NCBI RefSeq assembly: GCF_001428365.1
Contig: NZ_LMSH01000001.1
Span: 545,255 to 609,254, forward strand
Direction: 5' to 3'
Length of the DNA: 64,000 bases
Source of the DNA: Arthrobacter sp. Soil763
GTDB taxonomy: Bacteria; Actinomycetota; Actinomycetes; Actinomycetales; Micrococcaceae
The first letter of the stretch is position 1, and every line of letters begins with the position of its first letter. This document shows positions 46,308-54,743 of the stretch, piece by piece. A program made the position numbers and the translations under genes. The notes beneath the pieces were generated by a model that had not been told where the DNA came from, did not search any database, and saw nothing but the letters and a program-made list of their open reading frames with translations.

Positions 46308-47786
46308 ATGCAGGCTGACCAGCAACTCTCCAAATCCCTGAAACCGCGGCACCTGTCGATGATCGCCATCGCCGGCGTCATCGGCGCGGGGCTCTTCGTC
46401 GGTTCCGGCGCGGCGATCCAGCAGGCCGGCCCCGGCATCCTGGTGGCCTACCTCGCCGCGGGCCTCGTGGTCATCCTGGTGATGCGGATGCTCGGCGAAA
46501 TGGCTGCGGCCAACCCCGAGACCGGGTCGTTCTCCACCTACGCCGACAAGGCGCTGGGACGCTGGGCGGGCTTCAGCATCGGCTGGCTCTACGCCTGGTT
46601 CTGGATCATCGTCCTGGGCATCGAGGCGACCGCCGGGGCGGCCATCATGCACCGTTGGGTTCCCGGCATTGACCAGTGGATCTGGGCGCTGGTGCTGATG
46701 GTGCTCCTGACGCTGACCAACCTGGGCTCCGTCAAGTCCTACGGCGAGTTCGAATTCTGGTTCGCGTCGATCAAGGTCGCCGCGATCGTGCTGTTCCTGC
46801 TCTTCGGCGCCGCCGCGATCCTCGGCCTCATTCCCGGCGTCCCCGCGCCCGGCCTGGACAACCTGGTCGGCAAGGGCGGCTTCATGCCCAACGGCCCCGG
46901 CGCGGTCCTGGCCGGCATCCTGGTGGTTGTCTTCTCCTTCTTCGGCGCCGAAATCGCCACCATCGCCGCCGGTGAATCCGAAAACCCCGTCGACGCCGTC
47001 AAGAAGGCCGTCAAGTCCACGGTCTGGCGCATCCTGGTGTTCTACATCGGCTCGATCGCCGTCGTCGTGACCCTGCTGCCCTGGAACTCCGCCTCGGTGG
47101 CCAAGAGCCCCTACGTCGCCGTCATTGAACTGTTCGGTATCCCCGGCGCGGGAACCATCATGGACGTCGTGGTGCTGACCTCGGTGCTTTCCTGCCTGAA
47201 CTCCGGCCTCTACACCGCCAGCCGCATGCTCTTCTCGCTCTCCCGCCGCGGCGATGCCCCCAAGTCGTGGATGCGGATCTCCCGCCGGGGCGTCCCGTCC
47301 GCCGCCGTGCTGGCCTCGACCGTCGTCGGCTTCATCACCGTGGGCCTGAACTACATCGCGCCGGATACCGTCTTCCTGTTCCTGGTCAACACCTCCGGCG
47401 CCATCGCCCTGTTCGTCTGGCTGGTCATCTCCGTCTCGCAGCTGATCCTCCGCCGCCGGATGGGCACCGCGGCCCGGGACCTGCAGCTCAAGATGTGGCT
47501 CTTCCCTTACCTGACCTGGGTCGCGATCATCAGCATCGTTGCGCTGCTGGTGGGCATGGTGGTGCTCGACAGCACCCGGGAGTCGCTCCTGCTGTCGCTG
47601 GCCCTGGCCGCCGTCGTGGTGGGCGTCGGTCTCTGGCGGTACCGGAAGAACGGCCCGGCTGCCCTTGAGCCGGCCGCAGGATCCGCCGCCGCGGAAGCCG
47701 CTGCCGAGGACGGGACCGGCGCCGATGCCCCGGCCGGGGACTCGACTGTCGCGGACGCCCCGACCGGTGCGGGCCGGAGTCTCTAG
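46308..47786 (+). CDS. Amino-acid permease (APC superfamily, GABA-permease-like)
   Basis: 492 residues with about twelve helices. The N-terminus is typical: SKSLKPRHLSMIAIAGVIGA then GLFVGSGAAIQQAGPG. The segment VFSFFGAEIATIAAGESENP is the signature of the AAT/GabP branch. A C-terminal hydrophilic tail of about 45 residues rich in Ala, Glu and Asp follows the last helix. Substrate could be GABA or another amino acid. Confidence 0.93.
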   Translation: MQADQQLSKSLKPRHLSMIAIAGVIGAGLFVGSGAAIQQAGPGILVAYLAAGLVVILVMRMLGEMAAANPETGSFSTYADKALGRWAGFSIGWLYAWFWIIVLGIEATAGAAIMHRWVPGIDQWIWALVLMVLLTLTNLGSVKSYGEFEFWFASIKVAAIVLFLLFGAAAILGLIPGVPAPGLDNLVGKGGFMPNGPGAVLAGILVVVFSFFGAEIATIAAGESENPVDAVKKAVKSTVWRILVFYIGSIAVVVTLLPWNSASVAKSPYVAVIELFGIPGAGTIMDVVVLTSVLSCLNSGLYTASRMLFSLSRRGDAPKSWMRISRRGVPSAAVLASTVVGFITVGLNYIAPDTVFLFLVNTSGAIALFVWLVISVSQLILRRRMGTAARDLQLKMWLFPYLTWVAIISIVALLVGMVVLDSTRESLLLSLALAAVVVGVGLWRYRKNGPAALEPAAGSAAAEAAAEDGTGADAPAGDSTVADAPTGAGRSL

Positions 47787-47800
47787 CTTCCACCGCAACC

Positions 47801-47890
47801 GGACATGCCCACTCCTGGACACCAGGGGTGGGCATGCCGCGTTATGCCCGGGGACGGCCGCGAAGGATGGGCATGTCCCTCCGGGGGTGG
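47801..47890. repeat. Intergenic inverted-repeat element with TGGGCATG units
   Basis: GGACATGCCCA (47801-47811) pairs with both TGGGCATGCC (47829-47838) and TGGGCATGTCC (47868-47878). The nearer pairing gives a 15-bp stem with one G-U pair and an ACA loop, which could end permease transcription, though no T-tract follows. It may be one copy of a dispersed intergenic repeat; only one cluster lies in this window. Confidence 0.5.
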
Positions 47891-47973
47891 CCCTGCGGGC
47901 TGCGTGGTCCGGGCAGCTAATCCCCCGTCCCGCCACGGAATCCCTCCGCCGGTCCGGCATTAGACTCGGAGCC

Positions 47974-49278
47974 ATGCCTTCCACCGCCTCAGCTGCAGAC
48001 CACATCCGTGACCTCGGCGCCTATGTCAGTGCGTCCCCGTCAAGCTTCCACGCCGCCCACGAGGGTGCGCGGCGGCTGGAAGAGGCGGGGTTCACCGGCC
48101 TCGACGAGCTGCAGCCGTGGGACGGCGGTGCCGGGAAGTTCTACGTCGTCCGCGACGGCGCCCTCATCGCCTGGGTGACCCCGCAGGGAGCCGGGCCCAC
48201 AACGGGGTTCAATATCCTCGGCGCGCACACCGATTCACCCTCCTTCAAACTCAAGCCCAGGCCCACCACGGGAAAGTTCGGCTGGCTGCAGGCCGGGGTC
48301 GAGGTCTACGGCGGCCCGCTGCTGAACTCCTGGCTGGACCGCGAACTGCAGCTCGCCGGCCGGCTGGTGCTGCTCGACGGCACCGAGCACCTCACCGCCA
48401 CCGGGCCGCTCCTGCGCTTCCCGCAACTGGCCATCCACCTGGACCGCGCCGTGAACGACGGTCTGGCCCTGGACAAGCAGCAGCACATGAATCCGGTCTT
48501 CGGCCTGGGCGATCCCGCCGACGCCGATCTGCTCGCCCTGCTCGCCGAGCGGACAGCCGGCGCACCGGTGGACCCCGCCCGGATCGGCGGGTACGACATC
48601 GTCGTCGCGGACACCCAGCCGCCGGCGGTGTTCGGCGCCCGGGACGAGTTCTTCGCCTCCGGGCGGCTGGACAACCTCTCCGCCACGCACGCCGGGCTCA
48701 CCGCGCTGATCGCACACGCCGCCGGTGCTGCCCCGGACGGCGGCCCGATCGCCGTGCTGGCGGCATTCGACCACGAGGAAATCGGCTCCGGCTCCCGTTC
48801 CGGCGCCAGCGGCCCGGTCCTCGAAGACATCCTGGTCCGCATTTCCGACGGACTGGGCGCGACGGCGGGCCAGCGGCGGCAGGCCCTCGCGGCGTCGTTC
48901 TGCGTGTCCGCCGACGCCGGCCACGCCGTGCACCCCAACTACGCCGAACGCCACGACCCCGCCAACCGCCCGGTCCTCAACGGCGGACCGCTGCTGAAGA
49001 TCAACGCCAACCAGCGGTACGCCACGGACGCGCCGGGCGCAGCCCTCTGGGCCAGGCTCTGCACCGAGGCAGGGATTCCCTACCAGGAATTCGTTTCGAA
49101 CAACGTGATGCCGTGCGGCTCCACGATCGGTCCCCTGACCGCCACCCGGCTCGGGATCAGGACGGTCGACGTCGGCGTACCGCTGCTCTCGATGCACTCC
49201 GCCCGCGAGCTGTGCGGCGTCGAAGATCCGCACCGGCTCGCGAAAGTCACCGAGGCCTTCTTCCGCACCGCGTCCTGA
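47974..49278 (+). CDS. M18-family aminopeptidase
   Basis: Zinc metallopeptidase that removes N-terminal residues (aspartyl aminopeptidase family). 434 residues. Metal ligands are visible in LGAHTDSPSFKL, ARDEFFASGRLDNLS, FDHEEIGSGS and, near the end, VPLLSMHSARELC. The start is ATG 47974 (MPSTASAADHIRDLGAYVSA); a much longer upstream frame covers the intergenic repeat and has no homology. Cytoplasmic, no signal peptide. Confidence 0.95.
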   Translation: MPSTASAADHIRDLGAYVSASPSSFHAAHEGARRLEEAGFTGLDELQPWDGGAGKFYVVRDGALIAWVTPQGAGPTTGFNILGAHTDSPSFKLKPRPTTGKFGWLQAGVEVYGGPLLNSWLDRELQLAGRLVLLDGTEHLTATGPLLRFPQLAIHLDRAVNDGLALDKQQHMNPVFGLGDPADADLLALLAERTAGAPVDPARIGGYDIVVADTQPPAVFGARDEFFASGRLDNLSATHAGLTALIAHAAGAAPDGGPIAVLAAFDHEEIGSGSRSGASGPVLEDILVRISDGLGATAGQRRQALAASFCVSADAGHAVHPNYAERHDPANRPVLNGGPLLKINANQRYATDAPGAALWARLCTEAGIPYQEFVSNNVMPCGSTIGPLTATRLGIRTVDVGVPLLSMHSARELCGVEDPHRLAKVTEAFFRTAS

Positions 49279-49300
49279 GCGCGGCCGGGCCCGCCGCCGG

Positions 49301-49987
49301 CTACGACCCGGCCAGGCCGATCACGAGGTTGATCGTGGCGGCCAGGATGACCGTGCCGAACAGGTAGGACAAGAGGCTGTGCTTGAGCGCTTCGGCGCGG
49401 ATGGCATGGTTCTTCAGGGCCGTGTCCGACACCTGGTAGGTCATGCCCAGGCTGGTGGCGAGGTAGGCGAAATCGGTGTACTGCGGCGGGTCGGCCTGGT
49501 TGAAGTCGATCCCGCCCACCGCCGAACCGGCCCGCGGCGCGGTGCTGTAGTACAGGCCGGCGTAGCGCACCGTGAAGAGCGTCTGCACCAGCATCCACGC
49601 CAGGGCGACGGACGTCAGAGCAAGCAGGCCGCTGCCGAGCCGGGACGCCCCGTCGTTGCTGTGCGAGTCAAGGACGACGGCGGCCACGGCCGCGAGGCTG
49701 GCGACGTTGGCGGCGAGGATCATCAGGTCCGTGACGCGGCGCGACGGGTCCTCGACCGTGGCGTGGGCGCGGGTGCCCTCGGCATCCAACGGACCGATCA
49801 CTACCCACACCCAGACCACGTAGGTCAGGGCGGCGGTGCTCCAGCCCACCGCCGGGGCCTCCACCCAGTGGCCGGCCAGGCCCGAGCCGCCGGCCCCCAG
49901 CAGGCCCGCCAGCACCATCACCGCAAACCGCAGCCGGCTGCGGTGCACGCGGGGAACCCCGGAGCGGGACGGGAAAGCGTCGGTCAT
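49301..49987 (-). CDS. DUF1345 membrane protein
   Basis: 228 residues with about six helices. The conserved DUF1345 stretch GLYYSTAPRAGSAVGGIDF then DFAYLATSLGMTYQVSDT is clear, followed by RAEALKHSLLSYLFGTVILA. No function is known for the family. ATG 49987 gives a sensible start; a longer frame reads into the upstream gap. Converges with the aminopeptidase gene. Confidence 0.9.
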   Translation of the reverse strand: MTDAFPSRSGVPRVHRSRLRFAVMVLAGLLGAGGSGLAGHWVEAPAVGWSTAALTYVVWVWVVIGPLDAEGTRAHATVEDPSRRVTDLMILAANVASLAAVAAVVLDSHSNDGASRLGSGLLALTSVALAWMLVQTLFTVRYAGLYYSTAPRAGSAVGGIDFNQADPPQYTDFAYLATSLGMTYQVSDTALKNHAIRAEALKHSLLSYLFGTVILAATINLVIGLAGS

Positions 49988-50231
49988 TCCCCGATCATGG
50001 CACACGGCCCCGGGAGGCCACCCGCCCCACGGTCCCGGCCTGCGCAACCCCACCCCGGATATCCACAGAGCGCCCGGCCTCCCTTCCCGCCGGGCGATGC
50101 GGCGCCTAGGGTGGCGGGAGGGGAAATCGCTGAAACCGGCCCGGATGCACTAAGCTATTGAAGTCTGTGCTGTGCCCGGCCTCCGATCCGGCGGCTTGCG
50201 GTACCGCACACGCACCGCAAATGAACCTCCT

Positions 50232-50250
50232 GTTACGGAAATGCCGTAAC
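50232..50250 (+). promoter_or_regulatory. Hairpin in the rpsF leader
   Basis: GTTACGG-AAATG-CCGTAAC: a perfect 7-bp stem, 10 bp before the rpsF SD. Many bacteria carry an S6:S18-binding RNA motif at this spot, which contains a CCG trinucleotide. This hairpin could be part of such an autoregulatory leader; the full motif was not matched. Confidence 0.4.
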
Positions 50251-50279
50251 CGCTTAGCCCAAAGGAGGTGGGTTCACAT

Positions 50280-50585
50280 ATGCGTCCTTACGAATTGATG
50301 GTAATCATCGACCCCGAGGTCGAAGAGCGTACCGTTGAGCCGTCGCTTCAGAAGTTCCTGAACGTCATCACCAACGATGGTGGAACCATCGAAAAGGTTG
50401 ACATCTGGGGCCGCCGTCGCCTGGCTTACGAAATCCAGAAGAAGTCCGAAGGTATCTACGCCGTGGTGAACTTCACCGCTGAGCCGGCTACCGCCAAGGA
50501 ACTTGACCGCCAGCTGAGTCTCAATGAGACCATCATGCGCACCAAGATCACCCGCCCCGAAGAGCAGAAGGTCGTTGCTGAGTAA
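50280..50585 (+). CDS. rpsF: 30S ribosomal protein S6
   Basis: Small-subunit protein that binds S18. 101 residues; [20 protein letters not shown] and [18 protein letters not shown] are typical. The start is ATG 50280, 9 bp after AAAGGAGGT; the upstream in-frame GTG at 50268 lies within the SD and is rejected. First gene of the rpsF-ssb-rpsR-rplI operon. Confidence 0.98.
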   Translation: MRPYELMVIIDPEVEERTVEPSLQKFLNVITNDGGTIEKVDIWGRRRLAYEIQKKSEGIYAVVNFTAEPATAKELDRQLSLNETIMRTKITRPEEQKVVAE

Positions 50586-50640
50586 TTCAGCTCCACCCTT
50601 TCAATCTTTAACCCCGTAGGAACGAACCAGGAGGCAGTAG

Positions 50641-51210
50641 ATGGCAGGCGAAACCACTATTACGGTCATCGGTAATCTCACCAATGATCCCGAGCTGAGG
50701 TTCACCCCGTCAGGCTCGGCAGTAGCGAACTTCACCATCGCTTCTACGCCCCGCACTTTTGACCGCCAGTCAAACGAGTGGAAGGACGGGGAAACCCTGT
50801 TCCTCCGCGCGTCGGTATGGCGCGAGGCAGCCGAGAACGTCGCCGAATCCCTCACCAAGGGCATGCGCGTGATCGTTTCCGGCCGCCTGAAGAGCCGTTC
50901 CTACGAAACGAAGGAAGGCGAGAAGCGCACCGTTATCGAGCTTGAGGTCGACGAGATCGGCCCGAGCCTGCGCTACGCCAACGCTAAAGTCAACCGCACC
51001 CAGCGCTCCGGCGGACAGGGTGGCCAGGGCGGCTTCGGCGGCGGCAACAGCGGCGGTTTCGGCGGCAACTCCGGCGGAAACCAGGGCGGCAACTCCGGCG
51101 GAAGCTGGGGTGGCAACCAGCCCGCACAGCAGGACGATCCCTGGGCCACGCCCGGGGTGAGCAATGCCGGCGGCTGGGGCAACGGTCCGGATTCCGAACC
51201 TCCCTTCTAA
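50641..51210 (+). CDS. ssb: Single-stranded DNA-binding protein
   Basis: 189 residues. N-terminal OB fold (about 1-110; [37 protein letters not shown]), then a Gly/Asn/Gln-rich linker with GGNSGG repeats and the acidic tip PDSEPPF that recruits partner proteins. SD AGGAGGC lies before ATG 50641. Its place between rpsF and rpsR is the common bacterial arrangement. Confidence 0.97.
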   Translation: MAGETTITVIGNLTNDPELRFTPSGSAVANFTIASTPRTFDRQSNEWKDGETLFLRASVWREAAENVAESLTKGMRVIVSGRLKSRSYETKEGEKRTVIELEVDEIGPSLRYANAKVNRTQRSGGQGGQGGFGGGNSGGFGGNSGGNQGGNSGGSWGGNQPAQQDDPWATPGVSNAGGWGNGPDSEPPF

Positions 51211-51290
51211 ACAACATCTAAAGGCCCGACGCCGGGCGCCGTCGGCCGCCGCAAGGCTGCCGTGCGCGGACCGGCGTGGACCACCACCAT

Positions 51291-51312
51291 CCCGTGGATC
51301 AATATCCACGGG
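51291..51312 (+). promoter_or_regulatory. Hairpin between ssb and rpsR
   Basis: CCCGTGGAT-CAAT-ATCCACGGG: a perfect 9-bp stem with a 4-nt loop, about 10 bp before the rpsR SD (AAAAGGAGCTCC). No T-tract follows, so it is not a typical terminator. It may be an mRNA processing or stability element, or affect rpsR translation. Confidence 0.5.
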
Positions 51313-51335
51313 CTCCATAGAAAAGGAGCTCCACG

Positions 51336-51575
51336 ATGGCTAAGGCTGAACTCCGTAAGCCCAAACCAAAGTCCAACCCCTTGAAGGCCGCTGACATCAC
51401 TGTCATCGACTACAAGGACGTAGCATTGCTGCGCAAGTTCATCTCCGACCGCGGAAAGATCCGCGCCCGTCGCGTCACCGGCGTTACGGTCCAGGAACAG
51501 CGCAAGATCGCACAGGCAATCAAGAACGCCCGCGAAGTTGCTCTGCTGCCTTACTCCGGCGCTGGCCGCGGCTAA
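51336..51575 (+). CDS. rpsR: 30S ribosomal protein S18
   Basis: 79 residues. [20 protein letters not shown] then [19 protein letters not shown] is the conserved S18 core. The N-terminus lacks the zinc-binding cysteines seen in some S18 copies, so this is the C-minus type. ATG 51336 follows AAAAGGAGCTCC. rplI starts 17 bp downstream. Confidence 0.97.
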   Translation: MAKAELRKPKPKSNPLKAADITVIDYKDVALLRKFISDRGKIRARRVTGVTVQEQRKIAQAIKNAREVALLPYSGAGRG

Positions 51576-51592
51576 GGAAGGGATTAACTAAC

Positions 51593-52045
51593 ATGGCAAA
51601 GCTCATTCTGACCCACGAAGTAACCGGTCTCGGTGCTGCTGGCGACGTTGTCGAGGTCAAGGACGGTTACGCCCGTAACTACCTGCTCCCCCGCAACTTC
51701 GCCCTGACCTGGTCCAAGGGTGGCGAGAAGCAGGTTGAGTCCATCAAGGCTGCCCGTGCCGCCCGCGAGCACGCTTCCCTGGAAGACGCTCAGAAGCAGG
51801 CCGCTGCCCTGCAGGCCAAGCCGGTGAAGCTCGTCGTCAAGGCTGGCGAGACCGGACGCCTGTTCGGCACCGTCAAGCAGGGCGACGTTGCCGACGCCGT
51901 TGAGGCCGCAGGCCTTGGCCGCATCGACAAGCGCAAGGTTGAACTGCCGGCTCACATCAAGTCGACCGGTTCCTACCAGGCCAACGTCCGTCTGCACGAC
52001 GACGTTTCCGCCGTGATCGAGCTCGACGTCGTCGCAGGCAAGTAG
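51593..52045 (+). CDS. rplI: 50S ribosomal protein L9
   Basis: 150 residues. N-terminal domain [20 protein letters not shown] then [18 protein letters not shown] is diagnostic; a long central helix and a C-terminal domain ([18 protein letters not shown]) follow. Last gene of the operon, followed by a strong terminator. Confidence 0.98.
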   Translation: MAKLILTHEVTGLGAAGDVVEVKDGYARNYLLPRNFALTWSKGGEKQVESIKAARAAREHASLEDAQKQAAALQAKPVKLVVKAGETGRLFGTVKQGDVADAVEAAGLGRIDKRKVELPAHIKSTGSYQANVRLHDDVSAVIELDVVAGK

Positions 52046-52088
52046 TCATTCCGGCTACAGCCTGTACGGCTAGGCAGTTTTGAACTGC

Positions 52089-52148
52089 CGGAAGGCCCCC
52101 GCCTTCGGTTTCCTCAGGGAAGCCAACGGCGGGGGCCTTCCGCTTTAA
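52089..52148 (+). terminator. Terminator of the rpsF-rplI operon
   Basis: A perfect 15-bp stem, CGGAAGGCCCCCGCC / GGCGGGGGCCTTCCG, with a 24-nt loop (52089-52142), followed by CTTTAATT. It also separates the operon from the convergent gene at 52160-52582. Confidence 0.85.
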
Positions 52149-52159
52149 TTGCGGCGGCC

Positions 52160-52582
52160 TCAACCCTGGTGCAGGACCGTGGTGACGTGCCGGTAACCCA
52201 GCCGGACCAGCTCGTCCAGCACCGTCGCGTCGATGTCGTCCAGCTTGTTGATGTACAGGCACCCGGCTCCGGTCCTGTGCTTCCCGAGGCGGTCAAGCAG
52301 CGCAGCGGCGTCCGGACCGTACGTGAGGCCATAGAGCGACAGGCTGGACTTGCGGGGGGAGAAGCCCACCGCGGCGGCGTCTCCCTCCCTGCCGCTCGCG
52401 TACTTGTAGTGGTAGCTGCCGAACCCGACGATGGACGGCCCCCACATGGTGGCCGGCTGGACCGTGATCCGGGACATCAGCTCGAGCAGGCGGTACCCGT
52501 CCGCGCGCCGGACCGGATGCTCGATCGTGCCGAGGAAATCCGCGACGGACGCCCCGGTCGGCAGGGTCTTGTTTTCGGTCAT
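52160..52582 (-). CDS. DUF1801 domain protein
   Basis: 140 residues. The DUF1801 (YdhG-like) core is visible: LLELMSRITVQPATMWGPSI then VGFGSYHYKYASGREGDAAA and SPRKSSLSLYG. No catalytic role is established. ATG 52582 opens MTENKTLPTGASVADFLGTI; longer upstream frames run into the phzF promoter region. Divergent from the PhzF-family gene. Confidence 0.92.
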   Translation of the reverse strand: MTENKTLPTGASVADFLGTIEHPVRRADGYRLLELMSRITVQPATMWGPSIVGFGSYHYKYASGREGDAAAVGFSPRKSSLSLYGLTYGPDAAALLDRLGKHRTGAGCLYINKLDDIDATVLDELVRLGYRHVTTVLHQG

Positions 52583-52685
52583 GCCTGCAGTCTGGCAGAA
52601 CGCGCCGGGCGGTGCAGTCAGCCGCCGCGGCCGCGGGCAGCCGCGGCCGCGGCGGACCGACCGGCGCCGGTGATAGCCTGCCGCA

Positions 52686-53540
52686 GTGACCTCGAATACC
52701 GCACGACGGCTCCGTCCCTTCTCCCAGGTGGACGTCTTTTCCGTCGAACCGTACCGCGGGAATCCGCTGGCCGTCGTTCTCGAGGCCGAGGGGCTCGACA
52801 CGGAGGACATGCAGCGGTTTGCCAATTGGACCAATCTCTCGGAAACCACGTTCCTGCTGCCGCCCACGGATCCCCGGGCCGACTACCGGGTCAGGATATT
52901 CACCGGCAGCGAGGAGTTTCCCTTCGCCGGCCATCCGACCCTGGGCTCGGCCCATGCATGGCTTGAAGCGGGCGGCGTCCCGAGGCAGGACGGTGAATTA
53001 GTCCAGGAGTGCGGGGCCGGGCTGGTCCGGGTGAAGCGCGACGGCGACCGCCTGGCCTTCGCGGCCCCGCCCCTGACCCGCTCCGGAGAGGTGGCCGAGT
53101 CGGACCTCGCCCGCATAGCGTCAGGCTTGCGGATGCCGCGGGAGGAGCTCCGGGACTCCTCCTGGCTCGTCAACGGACCGGAATGGATCGGAGTGCTCCT
53201 GGATTCTGCAGAACGGGTGCTCGCCATCAAGCCGGACTATGCGGCAATGGCCGGACTCAATATCGGCGTCGTCGGCCCCCACCCCGCCGGATCCGAGTTC
53301 GGCTTCGAGGTCCGCACCTTCATCCCCGGCGACGCGGCCGCTGAAGATCCCGTCACCGGCAGCTTCAACGCCGGAGCGGCCCAATGGCTGATCGGGACCG
53401 GCCGGGCGCCGGAGTCCTACCGTGTGGCGCAAGGGACCGTGCTGGGCCGCGCGGGACGGGTGCACATCGACGCATTGGACGACGATATCTGGGTCGGCGG
53501 CCACTCGGTGAGCTGCATTGAAGGATTCGTCCTGCTCTGA
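52686..53540 (+). CDS. PhzF-family isomerase
   Basis: 284 residues in the two-lobed diaminopimelate-epimerase-like fold. The catalytic glutamate lies in WTNLSETTFLLPP, and FPFAGHPTLGSAHAW and EDPVTGSFNAGAAQWL are the hallmark motifs of the two lobes. No phenazine genes are nearby, so it is probably a general isomerase of unknown substrate. GTG start at 52686. Confidence 0.94.
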   Translation: MTSNTARRLRPFSQVDVFSVEPYRGNPLAVVLEAEGLDTEDMQRFANWTNLSETTFLLPPTDPRADYRVRIFTGSEEFPFAGHPTLGSAHAWLEAGGVPRQDGELVQECGAGLVRVKRDGDRLAFAAPPLTRSGEVAESDLARIASGLRMPREELRDSSWLVNGPEWIGVLLDSAERVLAIKPDYAAMAGLNIGVVGPHPAGSEFGFEVRTFIPGDAAAEDPVTGSFNAGAAQWLIGTGRAPESYRVAQGTVLGRAGRVHIDALDDDIWVGGHSVSCIEGFVLL

Positions 53541-53645
53541 TCCCGGATGCCCTGTCACTTATGGTGGCCATTCCGGCGGCAGAAGGACCACAAATTATAG
53601 CGCAGCGGGGGAGGAATAAAGCCGCCCGGGGTTCGCTTCTAAAGG

Positions 53646-53663
53646 TAGATGCATTTGCATGTA
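53646..53663. promoter_or_regulatory. Operator-like palindrome before the FMN reductase gene
   Basis: TAGATGCATTTGCATGTA has ATGCA-TT-TGCAT at its centre with outer TA/TA symmetry, 26 bp before the start codon in an AT-rich promoter region. It resembles a MarR-type operator. No regulator gene is adjacent in this window. Confidence 0.5.
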
Positions 53664-53688
53664 ACAGAGTGACCTACAGGAGCGCACC

Positions 53689-54318
53689 ATGGAAAGCCGC
53701 CGCATAATCGTTCTCTCCGCCGGACTCGGCGTCCCGTCCTCCAGCCGCCTGCTGGCGGACCAGCTGGCTGCTTCGGCGGAGCGCCAGCTCGCGGAGGCGG
53801 GGTACGCGGTAACGCTGGACGTCGTGGAGCTGCGGGACCTCGCCGTGGACATCGCCAACAACTTCGTCACCGGGTACGCGGCCCCCCGCCTGGCCGAGGT
53901 GATCGCCAAAGTGACGGACGCCGACGGCATCGTCGCTGTCAGCCCGGTGTTCAGCGCCTCCTACAGCGGTCTGTTCAAGTCCTTCATCGATGTGCTGGAT
54001 CCCGCGTCGCTGGACGGCAAGGCCGCCCTGCTGGGAGCTACGGGCGGCACGGACCGGCACCAGATGGTGCTGGACTACGCCATGCGGCCGCTCTTCAGCT
54101 ACCTCCGCACCCGGATGGCGGCGACCGGCGTGTTCGCCGGGCCCCAGGACTGGGGAAGTGCCGGCGACGGCGTGTCCCCGCTGTCGGCGCGGATCGACCG
54201 GGCGGCGGGGGAGTTTGCCCGGCTGCTAGAGGGCGTGCAGCCCCGGCGCGCGCCCGCGCCGCTGGAATCGTTGCCCTTCGAGCAGCTGCTGGCCGGGATC
54301 GCCGGCCCCCAGGGCTGA
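53689..54318 (+). CDS. NADPH-dependent FMN reductase (CE1759-like)
   Basis: 209 residues, flavodoxin-like. VLSAGLGVPSSSRLLADQLA binds the flavin phosphate, and AVSPVFSASYSGLFKSFIDV and LLGATGGTDRHQMVLDYAMR are typical of the actinobacterial CE1759 branch, which supplies reduced FMN to flavin-dependent monooxygenases. No such partner is next to it. ATG 53689 follows CAGGAGCGCACC. Confidence 0.9.
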   Translation: MESRRIIVLSAGLGVPSSSRLLADQLAASAERQLAEAGYAVTLDVVELRDLAVDIANNFVTGYAAPRLAEVIAKVTDADGIVAVSPVFSASYSGLFKSFIDVLDPASLDGKAALLGATGGTDRHQMVLDYAMRPLFSYLRTRMAATGVFAGPQDWGSAGDGVSPLSARIDRAAGEFARLLEGVQPRRAPAPLESLPFEQLLAGIAGPQG

Positions 54319-54350
54319 ACTTAAACGCTGCCCGGTTCGTTGTGCCGGAC

Positions 54351-54719
54351 ATGAAATGCCCTGTGGATTCCGTAGACCTGGTAATGAGCGAACGAAGCGG
54401 CGTGGAGATCGACTACTGCCCGCAGTGCCGGGGCGTCTGGCTGGACCGCGGCGAACTCGACAAGATCATCGACCGGGCGGCCGAGGGCTTCGGAGGCCCG
54501 GCCCCGTCCGGTGCAGCGCGGCCGGCCGTTCCCCCGACACCGCCCGGGCACATCCCGCCGCCGCTGTACAACGTCGACCCGCGACGGGACGACCGGCGGC
54601 CGGACGACCGGCGCTACGACGACCGGCGCGAGCGGCCGCGGTACGACCAGCCGCGCTATGACGACCGCCGCCGGCCGAAGAAGAAGGAAGGCTGGCTGGG
54701 CGAGCTGTTCGACTTTTAG
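54351..54719 (+). CDS. TFIIB-type zinc-ribbon protein with Arg/Asp-rich tail
   Basis: 122 residues. The N-terminal zinc ribbon has two Cys pairs or near pairs (KCPVDSVDLVM; DYCPQCRGVWLDRGELDKI). The second half is low-complexity, with repeated RRDDRRPDDRRYDD-type runs and a basic C-terminus KKKEGWLGELFDF. A GTG at 54342 would add three residues. Function unknown; the family occurs across bacteria. Confidence 0.85.
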   Translation: MKCPVDSVDLVMSERSGVEIDYCPQCRGVWLDRGELDKIIDRAAEGFGGPAPSGAARPAVPPTPPGHIPPPLYNVDPRRDDRRPDDRRYDDRRERPRYDQPRYDDRRRPKKKEGWLGELFDF

Positions 54720-54743
54720 CCGGAGCTCGGCGGCGGCCGCCGC

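Noticed and set aside
50268..50279. Upstream GTG start for rpsF
   Set aside because: The GTG falls inside the SD sequence; ATG 50280 has the right spacing and the conserved MRPYELM N-terminus.
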